Notes under the pieces: generated by a model
Told to the model about the DNA's origin: nothing
Databases searched by the model: none
What the model saw: only the letters and a program-made list of their open reading frames with translations
NCBI RefSeq assembly: GCF_000332035.1
Contig: NZ_ALVY01000223.1
Coordinates: 18,975-82,974 of the forward strand
Length of the DNA stretch: 64,000 bases
Reading direction: 5' to 3'
DNA from: Gloeocapsa sp. PCC 73106
GTDB taxonomy: Bacteria > Cyanobacteriota > Cyanobacteriia > Cyanobacteriales > Gloeocapsaceae
In this document: one piece after another, positions 8,328-17,937 of the stretch
Numbering within the stretch: the first letter of the stretch is position 1
Layout of the letters: every line of letters begins with the position of its first letter
Made by a program: the position numbers and the translations under genes

Positions 8328-9649
8328 AGCTGATGGAGTAGAGAGTCAAAATCTCGCTCAAACTGTACTAAAGCGCGATTGCTACGACCACCTAGATAAA
8401 AGCGATCGCCCTGCTGTAGCGCCCAAATTTGAGAGTGAGACACATAACTCATCACCACACCTGCCATCAGTAGAGCAAAGCCAGTATATACCAGAGGAAC
8501 CCCTGGATCTGCTTTAATTTGTAAACCGGTAGATCCTATTAACTCAATCACTTTTAGGGTAACTCCATTAATTTCTAACCCCATACCCGGGCGGATCGCA
8601 TTGATTAACTGACCATCGACACCGTAAACTAAGAGTGTACCTTGGAGATCTCTGGCTATTAAGGATACCCCCTCGCTTAAATCAGGTTTGGTAGGGATCC
8701 AAGTCCCCCAAAGACGTCCCTGACTAACCCCAGGTAGGTCAACCATCGGAAGCCGAAAAATAGGGCTATTATTGAGTTGAACCTTAACCGCAGCAATACC
8801 CCAGTTAGTCTGATAAAAAGTCACTCCATCATAGCGTAGAGGTTTATTGACGTGGATCGTTTCCCGTTTGATCTGTTGACCTTGATTATCCACCACGGAT
8901 AAATCAGAGTAAAACTGGTCCACCTCTCCTTGATCGCTGTAGTCAATCCAAAACCGATTAACCTTCACCGACCAATCTGTGGGTATGTTTTGACTGGCGA
9001 ATCTTCCCGCAGAAAAAATGTTAGTTACCCGAAAAGTATCCCCACTCGCTATCATTTCCTGGGCGAGAAATCCCGTAAATGCACCCCAAATCGCACCCAA
9101 TAGCACTATAATCATTCCTACATGCACTACTATCGGACCGATACGCCCAATGATACCTTTGCGAGCGTAAATTGCCTCCCCATCTTGAAAAACTCTATAA
9201 CCCTGTTTTTGTAACAGAGGGCTTAAAACTTCCATTGAACCTCTATCTAGCTCTATACTCAAAGCTAATTTTTGAAATTGGCGCGGTTGATGATAAAATT
9301 TCCAGTTGCGCGCGGCTTTGAGTGCAGGTATTTGACGATTAAAAGTACAGGCGATCAAACTACTGCCAAATAACAGTAATAGAGTTAGAAACCACCAAGT
9401 AGTATAAACGTGATCTAATCCCAGTTTGACGATTACTTGAGCGGTGAGAAAACCAAATAGCGCCGGATCTTCTGGGTAGTTTTGCTGGTAGAATTGCATG
9501 GATTCTCCCTGCTCGATCACCGTACCACTGATACTTACTAGAGCGATCGCTAAAAATAAAATAATCGCTAACCTCAGGTCGGCGATCGTTTTGAGTAGCT
9601 GACTTCCCCAATCTCGAGGTAGTTTAACTATAGCTTCTGACAAAGTCAT
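8324..9649 (-). CDS. ccs1: Cytochrome c biogenesis protein Ccs1/ResB
   Basis: A 441-residue integral membrane protein. With CcsA it forms the System II haem export and ligation complex that attaches haem to lumenal/periplasmic c-type cytochromes. Membrane segments are seen near residues 25-45 ([19 protein letters not shown]), 78-100, about 170-195 ([21 protein letters not shown]) and near the C-terminus ([18 protein letters not shown]). The large hydrophilic loop between the third and last segments is the ResB domain. Length is typical of cyanobacterial Ccs1. ccsA is not adjacent here. The 3' end overlaps the convergent DUF2993 gene by 4 bp. Confidence 0.93.
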   Translation of the reverse strand: MTLSEAIVKLPRDWGSQLLKTIADLRLAIILFLAIALVSISGTVIEQGESMQFYQQNYPEDPALFGFLTAQVIVKLGLDHVYTTWWFLTLLLLFGSSLIACTFNRQIPALKAARNWKFYHQPRQFQKLALSIELDRGSMEVLSPLLQKQGYRVFQDGEAIYARKGIIGRIGPIVVHVGMIIVLLGAIWGAFTGFLAQEMIASGDTFRVTNIFSAGRFASQNIPTDWSVKVNRFWIDYSDQGEVDQFYSDLSVVDNQGQQIKRETIHVNKPLRYDGVTFYQTNWGIAAVKVQLNNSPIFRLPMVDLPGVSQGRLWGTWIPTKPDLSEGVSLIARDLQGTLLVYGVDGQLINAIRPGMGLEINGVTLKVIELIGSTGLQIKADPGVPLVYTGFALLMAGVVMSYVSHSQIWALQQGDRFYLGGRSNRALVQFERDFDSLLHQL

Positions 9650-9741
9650 TACAAAAAAGTTCTAATTAATTGTGTCCACTGCTTTAAGATAACATTTCTA
9701 CATAGTTACAACTTTCGGCTCAAAACAAGTTAAAATAAATA

Positions 9742-9755
9742 GGTACTTTTGTACT
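9742..9755 (+). promoter_or_regulatory. LexA (SOS) box upstream of recA
   Basis: GGTACTTTTGTACT fits the published cyanobacterial LexA box RGTACNNNDGTWCB at every position. It lies 66 bp before the recA ATG, where a repressor would block the promoter. SOS control varies among cyanobacteria, so function is inferred. Confidence 0.75.
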
Positions 9756-9820
9756 AGTTTAGGGGACCGAGTACCAAAACTAAATAAATCTCATCAAAAG
9801 CAATAAGTGTTGAGGCATTA

Positions 9821-10900
9821 ATGGCTACTAGCAGCTTGAGTAATAATCCCGATAAAGAAAAAGCTCTAAATTTAGTGCTTAGTCAGATTGAGCGTAATTT
9901 CGGTAAAGGCGCGATTATGCGTCTAGGGGACGCCATACAGATGCGAGTGGAAACTATCCCCAGCGGCGCTTTAACCCTGGATTTAGCCCTGGGAGGAGGT
10001 CTTCCCAAGGGTCGAATTATAGAAATTTATGGACCAGAAAGTTCAGGAAAGACTACTTTAGCCCTACACGCGATCGCCGAAGTACAAAAAGCAGGAGGTG
10101 TCGCCGCTTTCGTCGATGCTGAACACGCCTTAGATCCGACCTATTCTGAAGCCTTGGGAGTAGATATTGCCAATCTTCTAGTCGCTCAACCCGACACTGG
10201 AGAATCAGCTTTAGAAATAGTAGACCAGTTAGTGCGATCAGCTGCAGTAGATTTAGTAGTGATTGACTCCGTCGCCGCTTTAGTCCCTCGAGCTGAAATC
10301 GAAGGAGAAATGGGTGATACTCAAGTAGGCTTACAAGCCCGTTTGATGAGTAAAGCACTGCGTAAAATTGCCGGTAATATGAGCAAGTCAGGTTGTACTG
10401 TCATTTTCCTCAATCAACTGCGTCAAAAAATCGGCGTCACCTACGGTAATCCTGAAGTTACTACAGGAGGTAACGCCCTCAAATTCTACGCATCTATTCG
10501 CCTAGATATCCGTCGCATTCAAACCCTCAAAAAAGGCAGCGAAGTCGAATACGGTATCCGCGCCAAGGTTAAAGTCGCAAAAAATAAAGTAGCTCCACCT
10601 TTTCGGATCGCTGAATTTGATATCATCTTTGGAGAAGGGATCTCTCGCTTGGGTTGTCTGTTAGATCTAGCCGAAAAAACAGACGTAGTCATCCGTAAAG
10701 GAGCCTGGTACAGTTACAAAGGTGATAATATCGCTCAAGGTAGAGACAACGCCGTCACCTATCTCGCCGAGAGACCCGAGATGGCCGCTGAAGTAGAACA
10801 GGAAATCCGGGCTAAATTGGACATTAATTCCCTCGTTGCGAGCGAACCTGATCCCGATAGCGAAATGACAGATATGGATTCACACGATGACGAAATTTAA
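9821..10900 (+). CDS. recA: Recombinase RecA
   Basis: A 359-residue strand-exchange ATPase for homologous recombination and SOS co-protease activity. Walker [10 protein letters not shown] is at 71-79. Further signatures are [30 protein letters not shown] (Walker B region), the DNA-binding L1/L2 loops ([28 protein letters not shown] and [13 protein letters not shown]) and an acidic tail [15 protein letters not shown]. No intein interrupts it. A LexA-type box sits upstream at 9742-9755. The convergent DUF3493 gene begins 7 bp after the stop. Confidence 0.98.
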   Translation: MATSSLSNNPDKEKALNLVLSQIERNFGKGAIMRLGDAIQMRVETIPSGALTLDLALGGGLPKGRIIEIYGPESSGKTTLALHAIAEVQKAGGVAAFVDAEHALDPTYSEALGVDIANLLVAQPDTGESALEIVDQLVRSAAVDLVVIDSVAALVPRAEIEGEMGDTQVGLQARLMSKALRKIAGNMSKSGCTVIFLNQLRQKIGVTYGNPEVTTGGNALKFYASIRLDIRRIQTLKKGSEVEYGIRAKVKVAKNKVAPPFRIAEFDIIFGEGISRLGCLLDLAEKTDVVIRKGAWYSYKGDNIAQGRDNAVTYLAERPEMAAEVEQEIRAKLDINSLVASEPDPDSEMTDMDSHDDEI

Positions 10901-10907
10901 ACTGAAC

Positions 10908-11156
10908 TTATTTTTCTAATCGGTACAACCAAATCATTAAAGCCACTACCCCAATTTGTATGGCTAAATTAGGCAAGATTGTCCCCACGTCTTGCCCTGC
11001 TGCCAACTGGGTTAAAAACACAAAAGCCCCCAATAAGCCAGAAGCGCCAAAAGCAATGTAAACAAACTTCCTCAACCCCTTATAGGGGGTTTTTAACTCC
11101 GCTTTCAAACGAGCGTATTTTTCAGACTCTGGAGGGATTCGAGACGAATTGGGCAT
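10908..11156 (-). CDS. DUF3493 (LPA1/Rep27-like) small membrane protein
   Basis: An 82-residue protein with a charged N-terminus (LKAELKTPYKGLRKFVY) and two membrane segments (about 33-50 and 62-78, LAIQIGVVALMIWLY). This is the pattern of the DUF3493 family, shared by cyanobacteria and chloroplasts, where related plant proteins help photosystem II accumulate. The PSII link is by family only. It is convergent with recA and divergent from tRNA-Thr. Confidence 0.75.
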   Translation of the reverse strand: MPNSSRIPPESEKYARLKAELKTPYKGLRKFVYIAFGASGLLGAFVFLTQLAAGQDVGTILPNLAIQIGVVALMIWLYRLEK

Positions 11157-11198
11157 AACTATTTATCACAAAGGTTTAATGTTATAATAGCAACTTGT

Positions 11199-11270
11199 GC
11201 CGGTGTAGCTCAGTGGTAGAGCATTCGATTCGTAATCGAACGGTCGGCGGTTCAAATCCGCTCATCGGCT
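11199..11270 (+). tRNA. tRNA-Thr (CGT)
   Basis: A 72-nt cloverleaf. The acceptor stem GCCGGTG pairs with CATCGGC (one G-T), the anticodon stem TTCGA/TCGAA encloses the loop TTCGTAA with anticodon CGT, and the T arm holds GGTTCAAATCC. CCA is not encoded. A TATAAT -10 box lies at 11183-11188. Confidence 0.95.
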
Positions 11271-11392
11271 TTTTTCTTGCCGAGGATCAACAAGATTGGT
11301 TTTCTCACTAAGAAGTGCGAAATGTGGGTTTAAATATAGAACTAAGTGCTATAGAATAGAGAAGAAAGTGGCAAGCAAAAGAAAAGTCAAGA

Positions 11393-11788
11393 GTGAGGAT
11401 TTTCAAGAATAAATGGTTTGCCAAATTCGCAAAAAAAGAAGGCATTAGCGACGCGAAGCTATGGGATGCGATCGCATCTGTAGAGTTTGGGAGGATAGAT
11501 ACCGATTATGGCGGCGGTGTGATCAAACAGAGGATAGCACGCGCCAACGAGGGGAAGTCCGGAGGCTATAGGTCGATCATCCTGTACAGGCGAGATGACA
11601 AAGCCTTCTTTATCTACGGATTTGCGAAAAGCGAACAGGAGAACATAGATGAAGACGAAGAACGGGGATTCAAAGACTTGGCGAGAGTAACCTTTTCCCT
11701 TTCAGAGGATGAACTCGCCAAGTTAATCGAAAAAGGAGTTTACAAGGAAGTAAAATGCGATGACCCAGAAAAAAACCTACAAGAGTGA
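11393..11788 (+). CDS. RelE/HigB-type toxin
   Basis: A 131-residue protein beginning at GTG. The sequence matches the RelE-type family often found 5' of an XRE antitoxin: FAKKEGISDAKLWDAI, then GGGVIKQRIARANEGKSGGYRSI and FFIYGFAKSEQENI. Family members are mRNA interferases acting on the ribosome. The toxin gene comes first and overlaps the antitoxin by 29 bp, the HigBA order. G+C content looks clearly higher than in flanking genes, which suggests recent acquisition beside the tRNA-Thr gene. Confidence 0.85.
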   Translation: MRIFKNKWFAKFAKKEGISDAKLWDAIASVEFGRIDTDYGGGVIKQRIARANEGKSGGYRSIILYRRDDKAFFIYGFAKSEQENIDEDEERGFKDLARVTFSLSEDELAKLIEKGVYKEVKCDDPEKNLQE

Positions 11789-12083
11789 GGCGTTCGCGGC
11801 GATTCACGAAACTGCCAGCGACTATTACGACGCAGGCGTGATCGATAAGCAAACCATGAGGCATTTCGACGAATCCTGCCTAACGCCAGTGAAGGAGTTC
11901 ACACCGGAAGAGATACAGGCTCTCCGCCAGCGAGAGGAGGTAAGCCAAGCCGTCTTCGCCCGTTACCTGAACGTCAGCAAAGATGCTGTCAGCCAATGGG
12001 AGAGAGGATCAAAACACCCAGCGGGTCCAGCTCTGAAACTCCTGTCCCTTGTCGAAAAAAAAGGTTTGAGAGCGATCGCCTAG
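11760..12083 (+). CDS. XRE-family (HigA-like) antitoxin
   Basis: A 107-residue DNA-binding protein. The helix-turn-helix is REEVSQAVFARYLNVSKDA followed by VSQWERGSKHP (about residues 59-88), typical of HigA antitoxins that bind the toxin and repress the operon. The N-terminal ~45 residues (DYYDAGVIDKQTMRHFDESC) match the usual toxin-neutralising extension of this subfamily. It overlaps the toxin gene by 29 bp and shares its raised G+C content. Confidence 0.88.
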   Translation: MTQKKTYKSEAFAAIHETASDYYDAGVIDKQTMRHFDESCLTPVKEFTPEEIQALRQREEVSQAVFARYLNVSKDAVSQWERGSKHPAGPALKLLSLVEKKGLRAIA

Positions 12084-12206
12084 AATTTCCTAATCCAGGT
12101 ATTCCGCCACAATGGTATCAGAACTCCTATTCTCTTAAAAGTACAGCAGAAAACATCGGTGTTGTAAAGCTCCATCTCCCCATAGCTAATTTGAAGTGTA
12201 ATAATA

Positions 12207-12317
12207 TATAGCAGTATCCGCTACTTTTAGGACAATGCTATATCAGGTGTTAGGTGGTACGAGAGTTATTTATAACCCATAACCTAAAACCTAGAACTAC
12301 CATTCATGTGTCCTAAT
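12207..12317 (+). repeat. Possible relative of the TTAGGACA/TGTCCTAA repeat family
   Basis: A TATAGCAGT start, TTTAGGACA and a later TGTGTCCTAA give the same inverted ends as the elements at 35885 and 39695, but the interior differs and includes GGTGTTAGGT and AACCTAAAACCTAG blocks. The 12084-12369 gap holds no gene I can support. Confidence 0.4.
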
Positions 12318-12369
12318 CAAACTGTTTTTTACTATATTTCAAACTTCAGCCGATCGCCTTGAAAAAACC

Positions 12370-12933
12370 ATGAACAGTCTTTCTCGCCAGTTAAAACAGC
12401 AATTTAGTATTCTGGGGGCTTTTGTCGTCTCCTTTTGGACTATAGAAATCCTCGATATCGCTATTTTTTCTAGCTATCTAGATCGCTTTGGCATTATTCC
12501 CCACAATCTAATTGGATTACGAGGGATATTATTCGCCCCATTTTTACACGGGGGTATAGGACATCTAATCGCTAATACTATTCCCTTTTTAGTTTTAGGC
12601 TGGTTTGTGATGCTCCAAGAAACCAGTGATTTTTTTCTAGTAACCCTAATCACGATGATTGTAGGAGGACTAGGAGTATGGGTATTCGGCGCACCAGGAT
12701 CGGTACATATCGGCGCTTCTATTCTAATTTTTGGCTACCTCGGCTTTCTACTTTTTAGAGGCTTTTTCCAAAAAAACTTACCCTCGATTATGCTGTCAGT
12801 TATCGTTTTTTTCCTATATGGAGGTTTAATTTGGGGCATTTTACCCGGTCTTGGTCCCTTTATCTCTTGGCAAGGTCATTTATTCGGTTTTATTGGCGGA
12901 ATTCTGGCTGCTCGTTGGCTGTCCTCCAAATAA
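12370..12933 (+). CDS. Rhomboid-family intramembrane serine protease
   Basis: A 187-residue polytopic membrane protein of about six segments. The catalytic serine lies in GASILIFG (GxSxxxxG pattern, about residue 117), the histidine in WQGHLFGFIGG near residue 170, and the early HGGIGHLIANT motif supplies the oxyanion-hole region. These support an active protease. The start ATG follows a gap with no evident promoter. Its 3' end overlaps the convergent binding-protein gene by 54 bp. Substrates are unknown. Confidence 0.88.
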   Translation: MNSLSRQLKQQFSILGAFVVSFWTIEILDIAIFSSYLDRFGIIPHNLIGLRGILFAPFLHGGIGHLIANTIPFLVLGWFVMLQETSDFFLVTLITMIVGGLGVWVFGAPGSVHIGASILIFGYLGFLLFRGFFQKNLPSIMLSVIVFFLYGGLIWGILPGLGPFISWQGHLFGFIGGILAARWLSSK

Positions 12934-14004
12934 TCCTTCCCATAATGCCCGATGCTCTGCTAAAGTTTCCATATTTAAAGGTAGCAAAAACTCACTCTTA
13001 CTTAGAATTTCTGGACTTGGTATCACCAAAGGCTTTTTAGTCAACTCCCCAGATACAGGAGCGTTTAAAATAACAGGAGAAGCTGCGTTAGTAAGTAAGG
13101 AAATCGCTTCAGCAGAGCGCGGTTGCCAACAAAAGTCAATCCACCCCTTAATTAACTCAACCTCTGGCGCAGTGGGCTGAGTTAGAGCTGATTTAACCCA
13201 TAAATCCACCCAGAGAGACGTTCCGGAGGGAGGTATCACCGCTTCGATATTACTATAATTATTAGCCACTGGGATAATATCCGTCGACCAACCCACCGCT
13301 AACCAGGTATCGCCTTTGATTAAAGGTTGTAGATAAGCATCAGAACTGTAGAATTTAACTTGTTGATTTAAACGCTCTAATTCCTTTGGTAGTTCGGGTA
13401 TAGCTGCTAAATTGGTTTGATTGTAAGAATAGCCCAGTTTTTTTAAAGTTAAACCAATTACTTCCCTCGAGTGAGCTGGTAGCGATATCCGCTCTTTTAA
13501 GGCAGATTGCCACAAATCAGACCAATCTTGAGGAACGATACCCACTTCCTTGAGGCGATCGCTCCTATATGCGATCATTGTCGTACCCCAACGATAGGGC
13601 GCACCCCAAATTTCTCCCTGAGGATCTACATAGCCTTGGGAATTACGTTTAACTAATTCTTGGTAAGCACTTGGTAGTTGTTGCCAATTCGATAACTCTT
13701 CTATAACTAAAGGCTGAATTAACTTTTGTGGAATTGCTTGCTCTAACCAGGTATCTCCTAACGTCACTAACACGGTACTATCTTTTTGCAGTAATTTCCA
13801 TAAGTCCCCTAAATTAGTTTCTAGGGTAAAATCAATCTCCTTAGGATTATCTAGAGAATTGCGAAATTTAGCCAACAACTGTAGAGGGATAGAATTCTTC
13901 AGTAATGAGATACCTAAACGTTGATGATTAGCTTGACAACCACTGAGAAAATGCGCAGTTATTAAACCACTGCAACCAATTAAAAAAGAACGGCGATTCA
14001 GCAT
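12880..14004 (-). CDS. PotD-like extracellular solute-binding lipoprotein
   Basis: A 374-residue ABC-type binding protein of the spermidine/putrescine (PotD/PotF) family. The N-terminus has both a twin-arginine-like NRRSFLIG stretch and a lipobox LSGC (cysteine at residue 22), so it is probably a lipoprotein on the outer face of the plasma membrane. Family signatures include WGAPYRWGTTMIAYRSD and DTWLAVGWSTDI. No permease or ATPase genes adjoin, so transport partners must be elsewhere. The C-terminal 18 codons overlap the rhomboid gene on the other strand. Confidence 0.82.
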   Translation of the reverse strand: MLNRRSFLIGCSGLITAHFLSGCQANHQRLGISLLKNSIPLQLLAKFRNSLDNPKEIDFTLETNLGDLWKLLQKDSTVLVTLGDTWLEQAIPQKLIQPLVIEELSNWQQLPSAYQELVKRNSQGYVDPQGEIWGAPYRWGTTMIAYRSDRLKEVGIVPQDWSDLWQSALKERISLPAHSREVIGLTLKKLGYSYNQTNLAAIPELPKELERLNQQVKFYSSDAYLQPLIKGDTWLAVGWSTDIIPVANNYSNIEAVIPPSGTSLWVDLWVKSALTQPTAPEVELIKGWIDFCWQPRSAEAISLLTNAASPVILNAPVSGELTKKPLVIPSPEILSKSEFLLPLNMETLAEHRALWEGLFGGQPTSSQNSANKTE

Positions 14005-14100
14005 CAGAAAATAAGGAATGTTAAATTAATCAGGAATAGTGACTATCTTCAGAGAAAACCTAGCTAGCATAGAAAGCAGAACTATACTTAAATCTACAAA

Positions 14101-14505
14101 ATGGAAAATATACAAAGGCAAATGCTCGAACTACATTATAAGATAGATCAACTCTATCGCATGATCGAGGTCTTGAGCAATCAAATCGAAACTTTGCTCG
14201 TCAAAGATAATCCTCAACCCAAAACCTGGCAAATTAAACCAACAGCCTCTTCTCTTTCCCCAAATCCCCTGGAAAACGAACCAACCAAAGCTCAAATAAC
14301 TGGCCATAAAGATATTTTAGATGACAGTCAGAGTGTTAGAGAAAATTATCAACTACCGGATTTGGAAAATCTTTTATCTCCTGACGTTCAAATCCAGAGA
14401 TTAACGGCTCAATTGACTGCAGCTTATCATCGAATCGCCGCTCTGGAAGACCAGTTATTAGCCACTAGAAGCCACGCCAATGATGCTTTCGATCGCACTC
14501 TGTAG
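14101..14505 (+). CDS. Hypothetical protein with N-terminal coiled coil
   Basis: A 134-residue soluble protein I do not recognise. Residues 1-35 (QMLELHYKIDQLYRMIEVLSNQIETLL) are heptad-like and predicted coiled coil, the middle is low-complexity and polar, and the last 35 residues (IQRLTAQLTAAYHRIAALEDQLL) form a second coiled coil. It overlaps the convergent CobT-like gene by 48 bp. An oligomerising scaffold is possible. Confidence 0.65.
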   Translation: MENIQRQMLELHYKIDQLYRMIEVLSNQIETLLVKDNPQPKTWQIKPTASSLSPNPLENEPTKAQITGHKDILDDSQSVRENYQLPDLENLLSPDVQIQRLTAQLTAAYHRIAALEDQLLATRSHANDAFDRTL

Positions 14506-15564
14506 CTCAAGCTGGGACCAGTTTTGATAAAGATGAGCAGCTATAGCGCAAGCACCCGCACCAACCCCTTCTTTAACATAACCCCGTTCATAATCTCTGA
14601 GAGTCTCATACTGAGAATTAGCAAAACTCAGTTGAGTCGCTATCACTCCTAAGTTAGGATTTTTGTAATAATTCTGTATTTCTCGGGCTAAACCTAGGGT
14701 ATCTCCTGTACTGTCTTCTACCACCCAGCGAGTCGTTCCCACCACTATACGGCGCCAATCTGGAAGTTGGAGACTCTCTCTAACCAAAGCATTGATTAAA
14801 GCATACACCGCTAACATTTGGGTTCCACCAGCTAGCATCACACCGCAGTAAGCACTAGCTGCGATCGCCATCCCTGCAGCGACGATTTGCATTGGATCCC
14901 CTACACCTGCTACTACTTCTAGAGGTCCTAACCTCGGTTTGAGGCCTTCTAATCCTTTTCTAACTATAGACCATTTTTGCTCGTGATTACACTGGCGGTG
15001 ACTACTGTTTACTTTTCCTGTGGCGTTTATCCCCAATCCTGTCAGTAAGCCCAAGGCTGTAGTAGTACCACCAACTACACACTCGCCAATGATTAAATAG
15101 CTCTCTGATAGAGTTTTCCCCAACTTTTCGCCCCAAGCCATACCCTGAGCGAATAAATGCTCAACTACCTCCAGGGGGAGAGCTTTACCTGAACTCACAC
15201 AGAGCGCTGGAATACCTCCCAAATCGATAGCAGGTACAGGGGGAGGAGTGGGTAACCCTGCGTTAAATAAATACACTGGAATAGCTAAACCCTCCACTAC
15301 AGCTCGAGTAATCAGTACGGGAGAAGCACCCACATCGAGAGAAGGTAAGGGGTATCGGGGGGGTAGATTGGGACCATTGATCAAAAACTCCGCATCGGCG
15401 ATCGCTGTATATTGACGCAGAGCAGGAGTAGCTCCAGCCGCTGATATACCCGGAATCAGTCCAGTGGCAGTAAAGCCCAAAATACAAGCAAATACGGGTT
15501 TTTTGCCTCGATAATTAGCTAACCATTCCTGTCCCTGCTCTAACGAGTGGTAGACTTTAATCAT
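14458..15564 (-). CDS. CobT-like nicotinate-nucleotide phosphoribosyltransferase family protein (UPF0284)
   Basis: A 368-residue member of the TIGR00303/UPF0284 family found in archaea and cyanobacteria, distantly related to CobT, which makes alpha-ribazole phosphate for the lower ligand of cobamides. Glycine-rich family segments can be read: ECVVGGTTTALGLLTGLGI, GDPMQIVAAGMAIAAS and GTQMLAVYALINALV. The role in (pseudo)cobalamin assembly is a family inference. It overlaps the upstream DUF2232 gene by 8 bp, forming one minus-strand operon with it and possibly gloB. Confidence 0.8.
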   Translation of the reverse strand: MIKVYHSLEQGQEWLANYRGKKPVFACILGFTATGLIPGISAAGATPALRQYTAIADAEFLINGPNLPPRYPLPSLDVGASPVLITRAVVEGLAIPVYLFNAGLPTPPPVPAIDLGGIPALCVSSGKALPLEVVEHLFAQGMAWGEKLGKTLSESYLIIGECVVGGTTTALGLLTGLGINATGKVNSSHRQCNHEQKWSIVRKGLEGLKPRLGPLEVVAGVGDPMQIVAAGMAIAASAYCGVMLAGGTQMLAVYALINALVRESLQLPDWRRIVVGTTRWVVEDSTGDTLGLAREIQNYYKNPNLGVIATQLSFANSQYETLRDYERGYVKEGVGAGACAIAAHLYQNWSQLELQSAIESIIGVASSG

Positions 15565-16291
15565 AATCCAAGATGGTTTTAATCCAGTTGGGAGGACGGG
15601 GAATGGGATTGCCCAATTTATCCAAAATTAGCAAAGCCGCTAAATGCACCGTTAACATATAAAGAAGATTGCTCAGATAAATCATCACTAGAGCTAATAA
15701 TTCAATCATCCCTAAACTAGGTTCAGCCAGTATACCCAGTTTGAGAAAGATCCAATTAGCTAACTCGGTGATTTGCACCATAACATAACTCCAGAGATCT
15801 TCTCCCAAAAAGATAGAAAACAGAAAAATACGGAAGAAAACACCAAAAGTTCCGATAATCCCACCAACGCATAGAGAAAAATTCCAACTAGCAGAGCGAC
15901 GCCAAAAAACGCCTAACTGTATTCCCATCAAGCCGTAGGGAATTAAAAAAATGACGCTGCGTACCGGACCCATCAACACTGATAATAATAAAGTAGCCAC
16001 GGTACTCGCCATAATCGCCGCGCGATCGCCTCTTCTGAGATAAATTAACGCGATGGGTATGGGGAAAAAAATTCTCAGTAGGGGTCCTAGGGGAAAATAG
16101 TAATTAATCAACCAAATTAAAGCCGATGTACTCGCTAAAAAAGCGGTTTCTACCATCACCAGGGTTTGACTCTGACTCTGGGATAAGGGCTTCAAATTAT
16201 CGATTGGAGATGGTTGGGTACTGGATTGGCAATCATCTTCATCCACCCAGGAGGATTCAGAAGTTTGAGGATCATCAGGGGAAAGGGACAT
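15557..16291 (-). CDS. DUF2232 membrane protein
   Basis: A 244-residue protein with an acidic, Ser-rich cytoplasmic N-terminus (about 40 residues) and six or so hydrophobic segments, starting ETAFLASTSALIWLINYYFP. PLLRIFFPIPIALIYLRRG and MGPVRSVIFLIPYGLMG fit the DUF2232 family (S-component-like proteins). No function is established. It overlaps the CobT-like gene by 8 bp and lies 6 bp after gloB, so the three are likely co-transcribed. A role in uptake of a cobamide precursor would suit the neighbour, but this is speculation. Confidence 0.75.
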   Translation of the reverse strand: MSLSPDDPQTSESSWVDEDDCQSSTQPSPIDNLKPLSQSQSQTLVMVETAFLASTSALIWLINYYFPLGPLLRIFFPIPIALIYLRRGDRAAIMASTVATLLLSVLMGPVRSVIFLIPYGLMGIQLGVFWRRSASWNFSLCVGGIIGTFGVFFRIFLFSIFLGEDLWSYVMVQITELANWIFLKLGILAEPSLGMIELLALVMIYLSNLLYMLTVHLAALLILDKLGNPIPRPPNWIKTILDYD

Positions 16292-16297
16292 CAGTTG

Positions 16298-17062
16298 TTA
16301 ATAATTATCTTTCAGTTTACGTATACGTCCAAAGACGGTGACGGGATCTTGACTACCCGCACTCTGTTGTAAACCGGGTTGATCCCAACGTAAAAAGGGA
16401 TTAGTTCTTTTTTCTAGACCCAGATCAGAGGGAATAGTGCTTAAACCTAGGTTTCTTAAATCTTTAACTCCTTGATATCGCTTCTGGAGTTCTAGGTTAT
16501 CTGGTTCTACGGTTAAAGCAAAAGCTAGGTTTTTCAGAGTGTACTCGTGAGCGCACCAGATTTTGGTTGAGTCAGGGAGCGATCGCAATCTAGTTAGAGA
16601 GTTAAGCATCTGCTCCGGGGTACCCTCTAGGAGTCTACCACAGCTTCCTGCGAATAAAGTATCTCCACAGAATAAATCTCCCGGTCCCTCTCGAAAATAA
16701 TAGGCTATATGTCCTTGGGTGTGTCCGGGAATATAGAGAATTTCTGCTATTACCCCGGCAAATTCTAGGCGATCGCCCTCTTGTAAATACTGCTGTTGTC
16801 CTGGAATTCTCCCCCGATCGTGTTCACCCCCATAGATACACACATCGGGGAAATGCTTCGATAATTCCAAGTTCCCACCCACGTGATCATGATGATGGTG
16901 GGTATTAAAAATAGCAACTAGTTTTAGCCCTAATTTATCTAATTGTTTTAACGTAGGACCGGCTTGGGCGGGATCTACCACTGCTGCTATTTGGCTCTGA
17001 CTGTGGTAAATCAGAAAAATATAATTATTATCTAAAGCTGGAATCAACTTGATCTCTATCAT
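16298..17062 (-). CDS. gloB: Hydroxyacylglutathione hydrolase (glyoxalase II)
   Basis: A 254-residue metallo-beta-lactamase-fold enzyme hydrolysing S-lactoylglutathione to lactate, the second step of methylglyoxal detoxification. The binuclear metal motif [10 protein letters not shown] is at about residues 54-63, with [10 protein letters not shown] (His), [19 protein letters not shown] (Asp) and [14 protein letters not shown] (His) completing the metal ligands. The C-terminal FLRWDQPGL segment is the substrate-binding helix of true GloB. It heads a minus-strand run with the DUF2232 and CobT-like genes. Confidence 0.95.
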   Translation of the reverse strand: MIEIKLIPALDNNYIFLIYHSQSQIAAVVDPAQAGPTLKQLDKLGLKLVAIFNTHHHHDHVGGNLELSKHFPDVCIYGGEHDRGRIPGQQQYLQEGDRLEFAGVIAEILYIPGHTQGHIAYYFREGPGDLFCGDTLFAGSCGRLLEGTPEQMLNSLTRLRSLPDSTKIWCAHEYTLKNLAFALTVEPDNLELQKRYQGVKDLRNLGLSTIPSDLGLEKRTNPFLRWDQPGLQQSAGSQDPVTVFGRIRKLKDNY

Positions 17063-17083
17063 TACTATTCTGGGTAAAAAATA

Positions 17084-17824
17084 TCAGACTATGGCAGAAT
17101 TTTGACTGAAATTCAATTCTTCGCTTCCTGGTAATTCTAGACAATAACCTGCTCCATATACGGTTTTGATGTAACGAGGACGACGAGGATCTGGTTCTAA
17201 CTTAGTTCTGAGATGACGAATATGCACTCTGATTGTTTCAATATCATCATCTGGATCGTACCCCCAGACTTCTCTCAGAATTTCGCTAGGTGATACCGTC
17301 TGTCCGTGACGTTGTAACAAGCAATGGATCAATTCAAACTCTAAATGAGTTAACTTTACCGTTTTGTTAAACCAAATCGCTTCAAAACGTTCCGGAACCA
17401 GGGTTATGGGTCCTTGATTGAGAATTTCAGCGTGCTTAGCTGCTTGGGGAATGCGATCAGTCCTGCGCAATAAAGCCCTTACTCTGGCGAGCATTTCTTC
17501 CAATTCAAAGGGTTTGGTTAAGTAATCGTCTGCACCTGCATTGAAACCTTCAACCTTGTCTTGAGTTTGACCCAAAGCGGTTAACATTAAAACGGGAATG
17601 TCGGAAGTACGGGGATCGCGTCGAATTCTTTGGCAAACTGTAAAGCCATCGACCTTAGGTAGCATTAGATCGAGCATGATTAAATCTGGTTGCAGCTGAA
17701 CAGCTAAGGCTTGACCCTTGATTCCATCTTCTGCCTGATTAACGTCATAACCAGCCATTTCTAAGTTAATGGAGACTAATTCAGCGATCGCAGCGTCGTC
17801 ATCAATTACGAGTATTCGTGGCAT
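17084..17824 (-). CDS. rpaA: Response regulator RpaA (OmpR family)
   Basis: A 246-residue OmpR/PhoB-type regulator. The receiver domain (1-120) has the acidic pair DDD, phospho-acceptor D in [14 protein letters not shown] (about D53) and K in [10 protein letters not shown]. The winged helix (about 140-240) ends with [21 protein letters not shown]. The sequence matches RpaA closely rather than RpaB; for example [14 protein letters not shown] and [14 protein letters not shown] are in RpaA. RpaA is phosphorylated by SasA and is the main output of the Kai clock, and it also affects phycobilisome coupling. The ATG at 17824 gives the standard [10 protein letters not shown] start. A longer frame to 17857 is unlikely. 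Confidence 0.93.
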   Translation of the reverse strand: MPRILVIDDDAAIAELVSINLEMAGYDVNQAEDGIKGQALAVQLQPDLIMLDLMLPKVDGFTVCQRIRRDPRTSDIPVLMLTALGQTQDKVEGFNAGADDYLTKPFELEEMLARVRALLRRTDRIPQAAKHAEILNQGPITLVPERFEAIWFNKTVKLTHLEFELIHCLLQRHGQTVSPSEILREVWGYDPDDDIETIRVHIRHLRTKLEPDPRRPRYIKTVYGAGYCLELPGSEELNFSQNSAIV

Positions 17825-17937
17825 TAGTTTAAATTGGTTATGGTTGAGTTTTTCCAAAAGTTTATTAAGGTTTGTTAGAATACACTTAATATTCTTGTAA
17901 CGATTATAAGCAATATTGAATAACCTGACACCTCATA

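Noticed and set aside
10053..10358. Minus-strand frame inside recA
   Set aside because: Leu/Arg-rich shadow translation of the conserved recA sequence.
9821..10900. Intein in recA or dnaB
   Set aside because: Both proteins are continuous and of normal length (359 and 447 residues).
11199..12083. Integrated island with an att duplication of tRNA-Thr
   Set aside because: I found no second copy of the tRNA 3' end downstream and no integrase.
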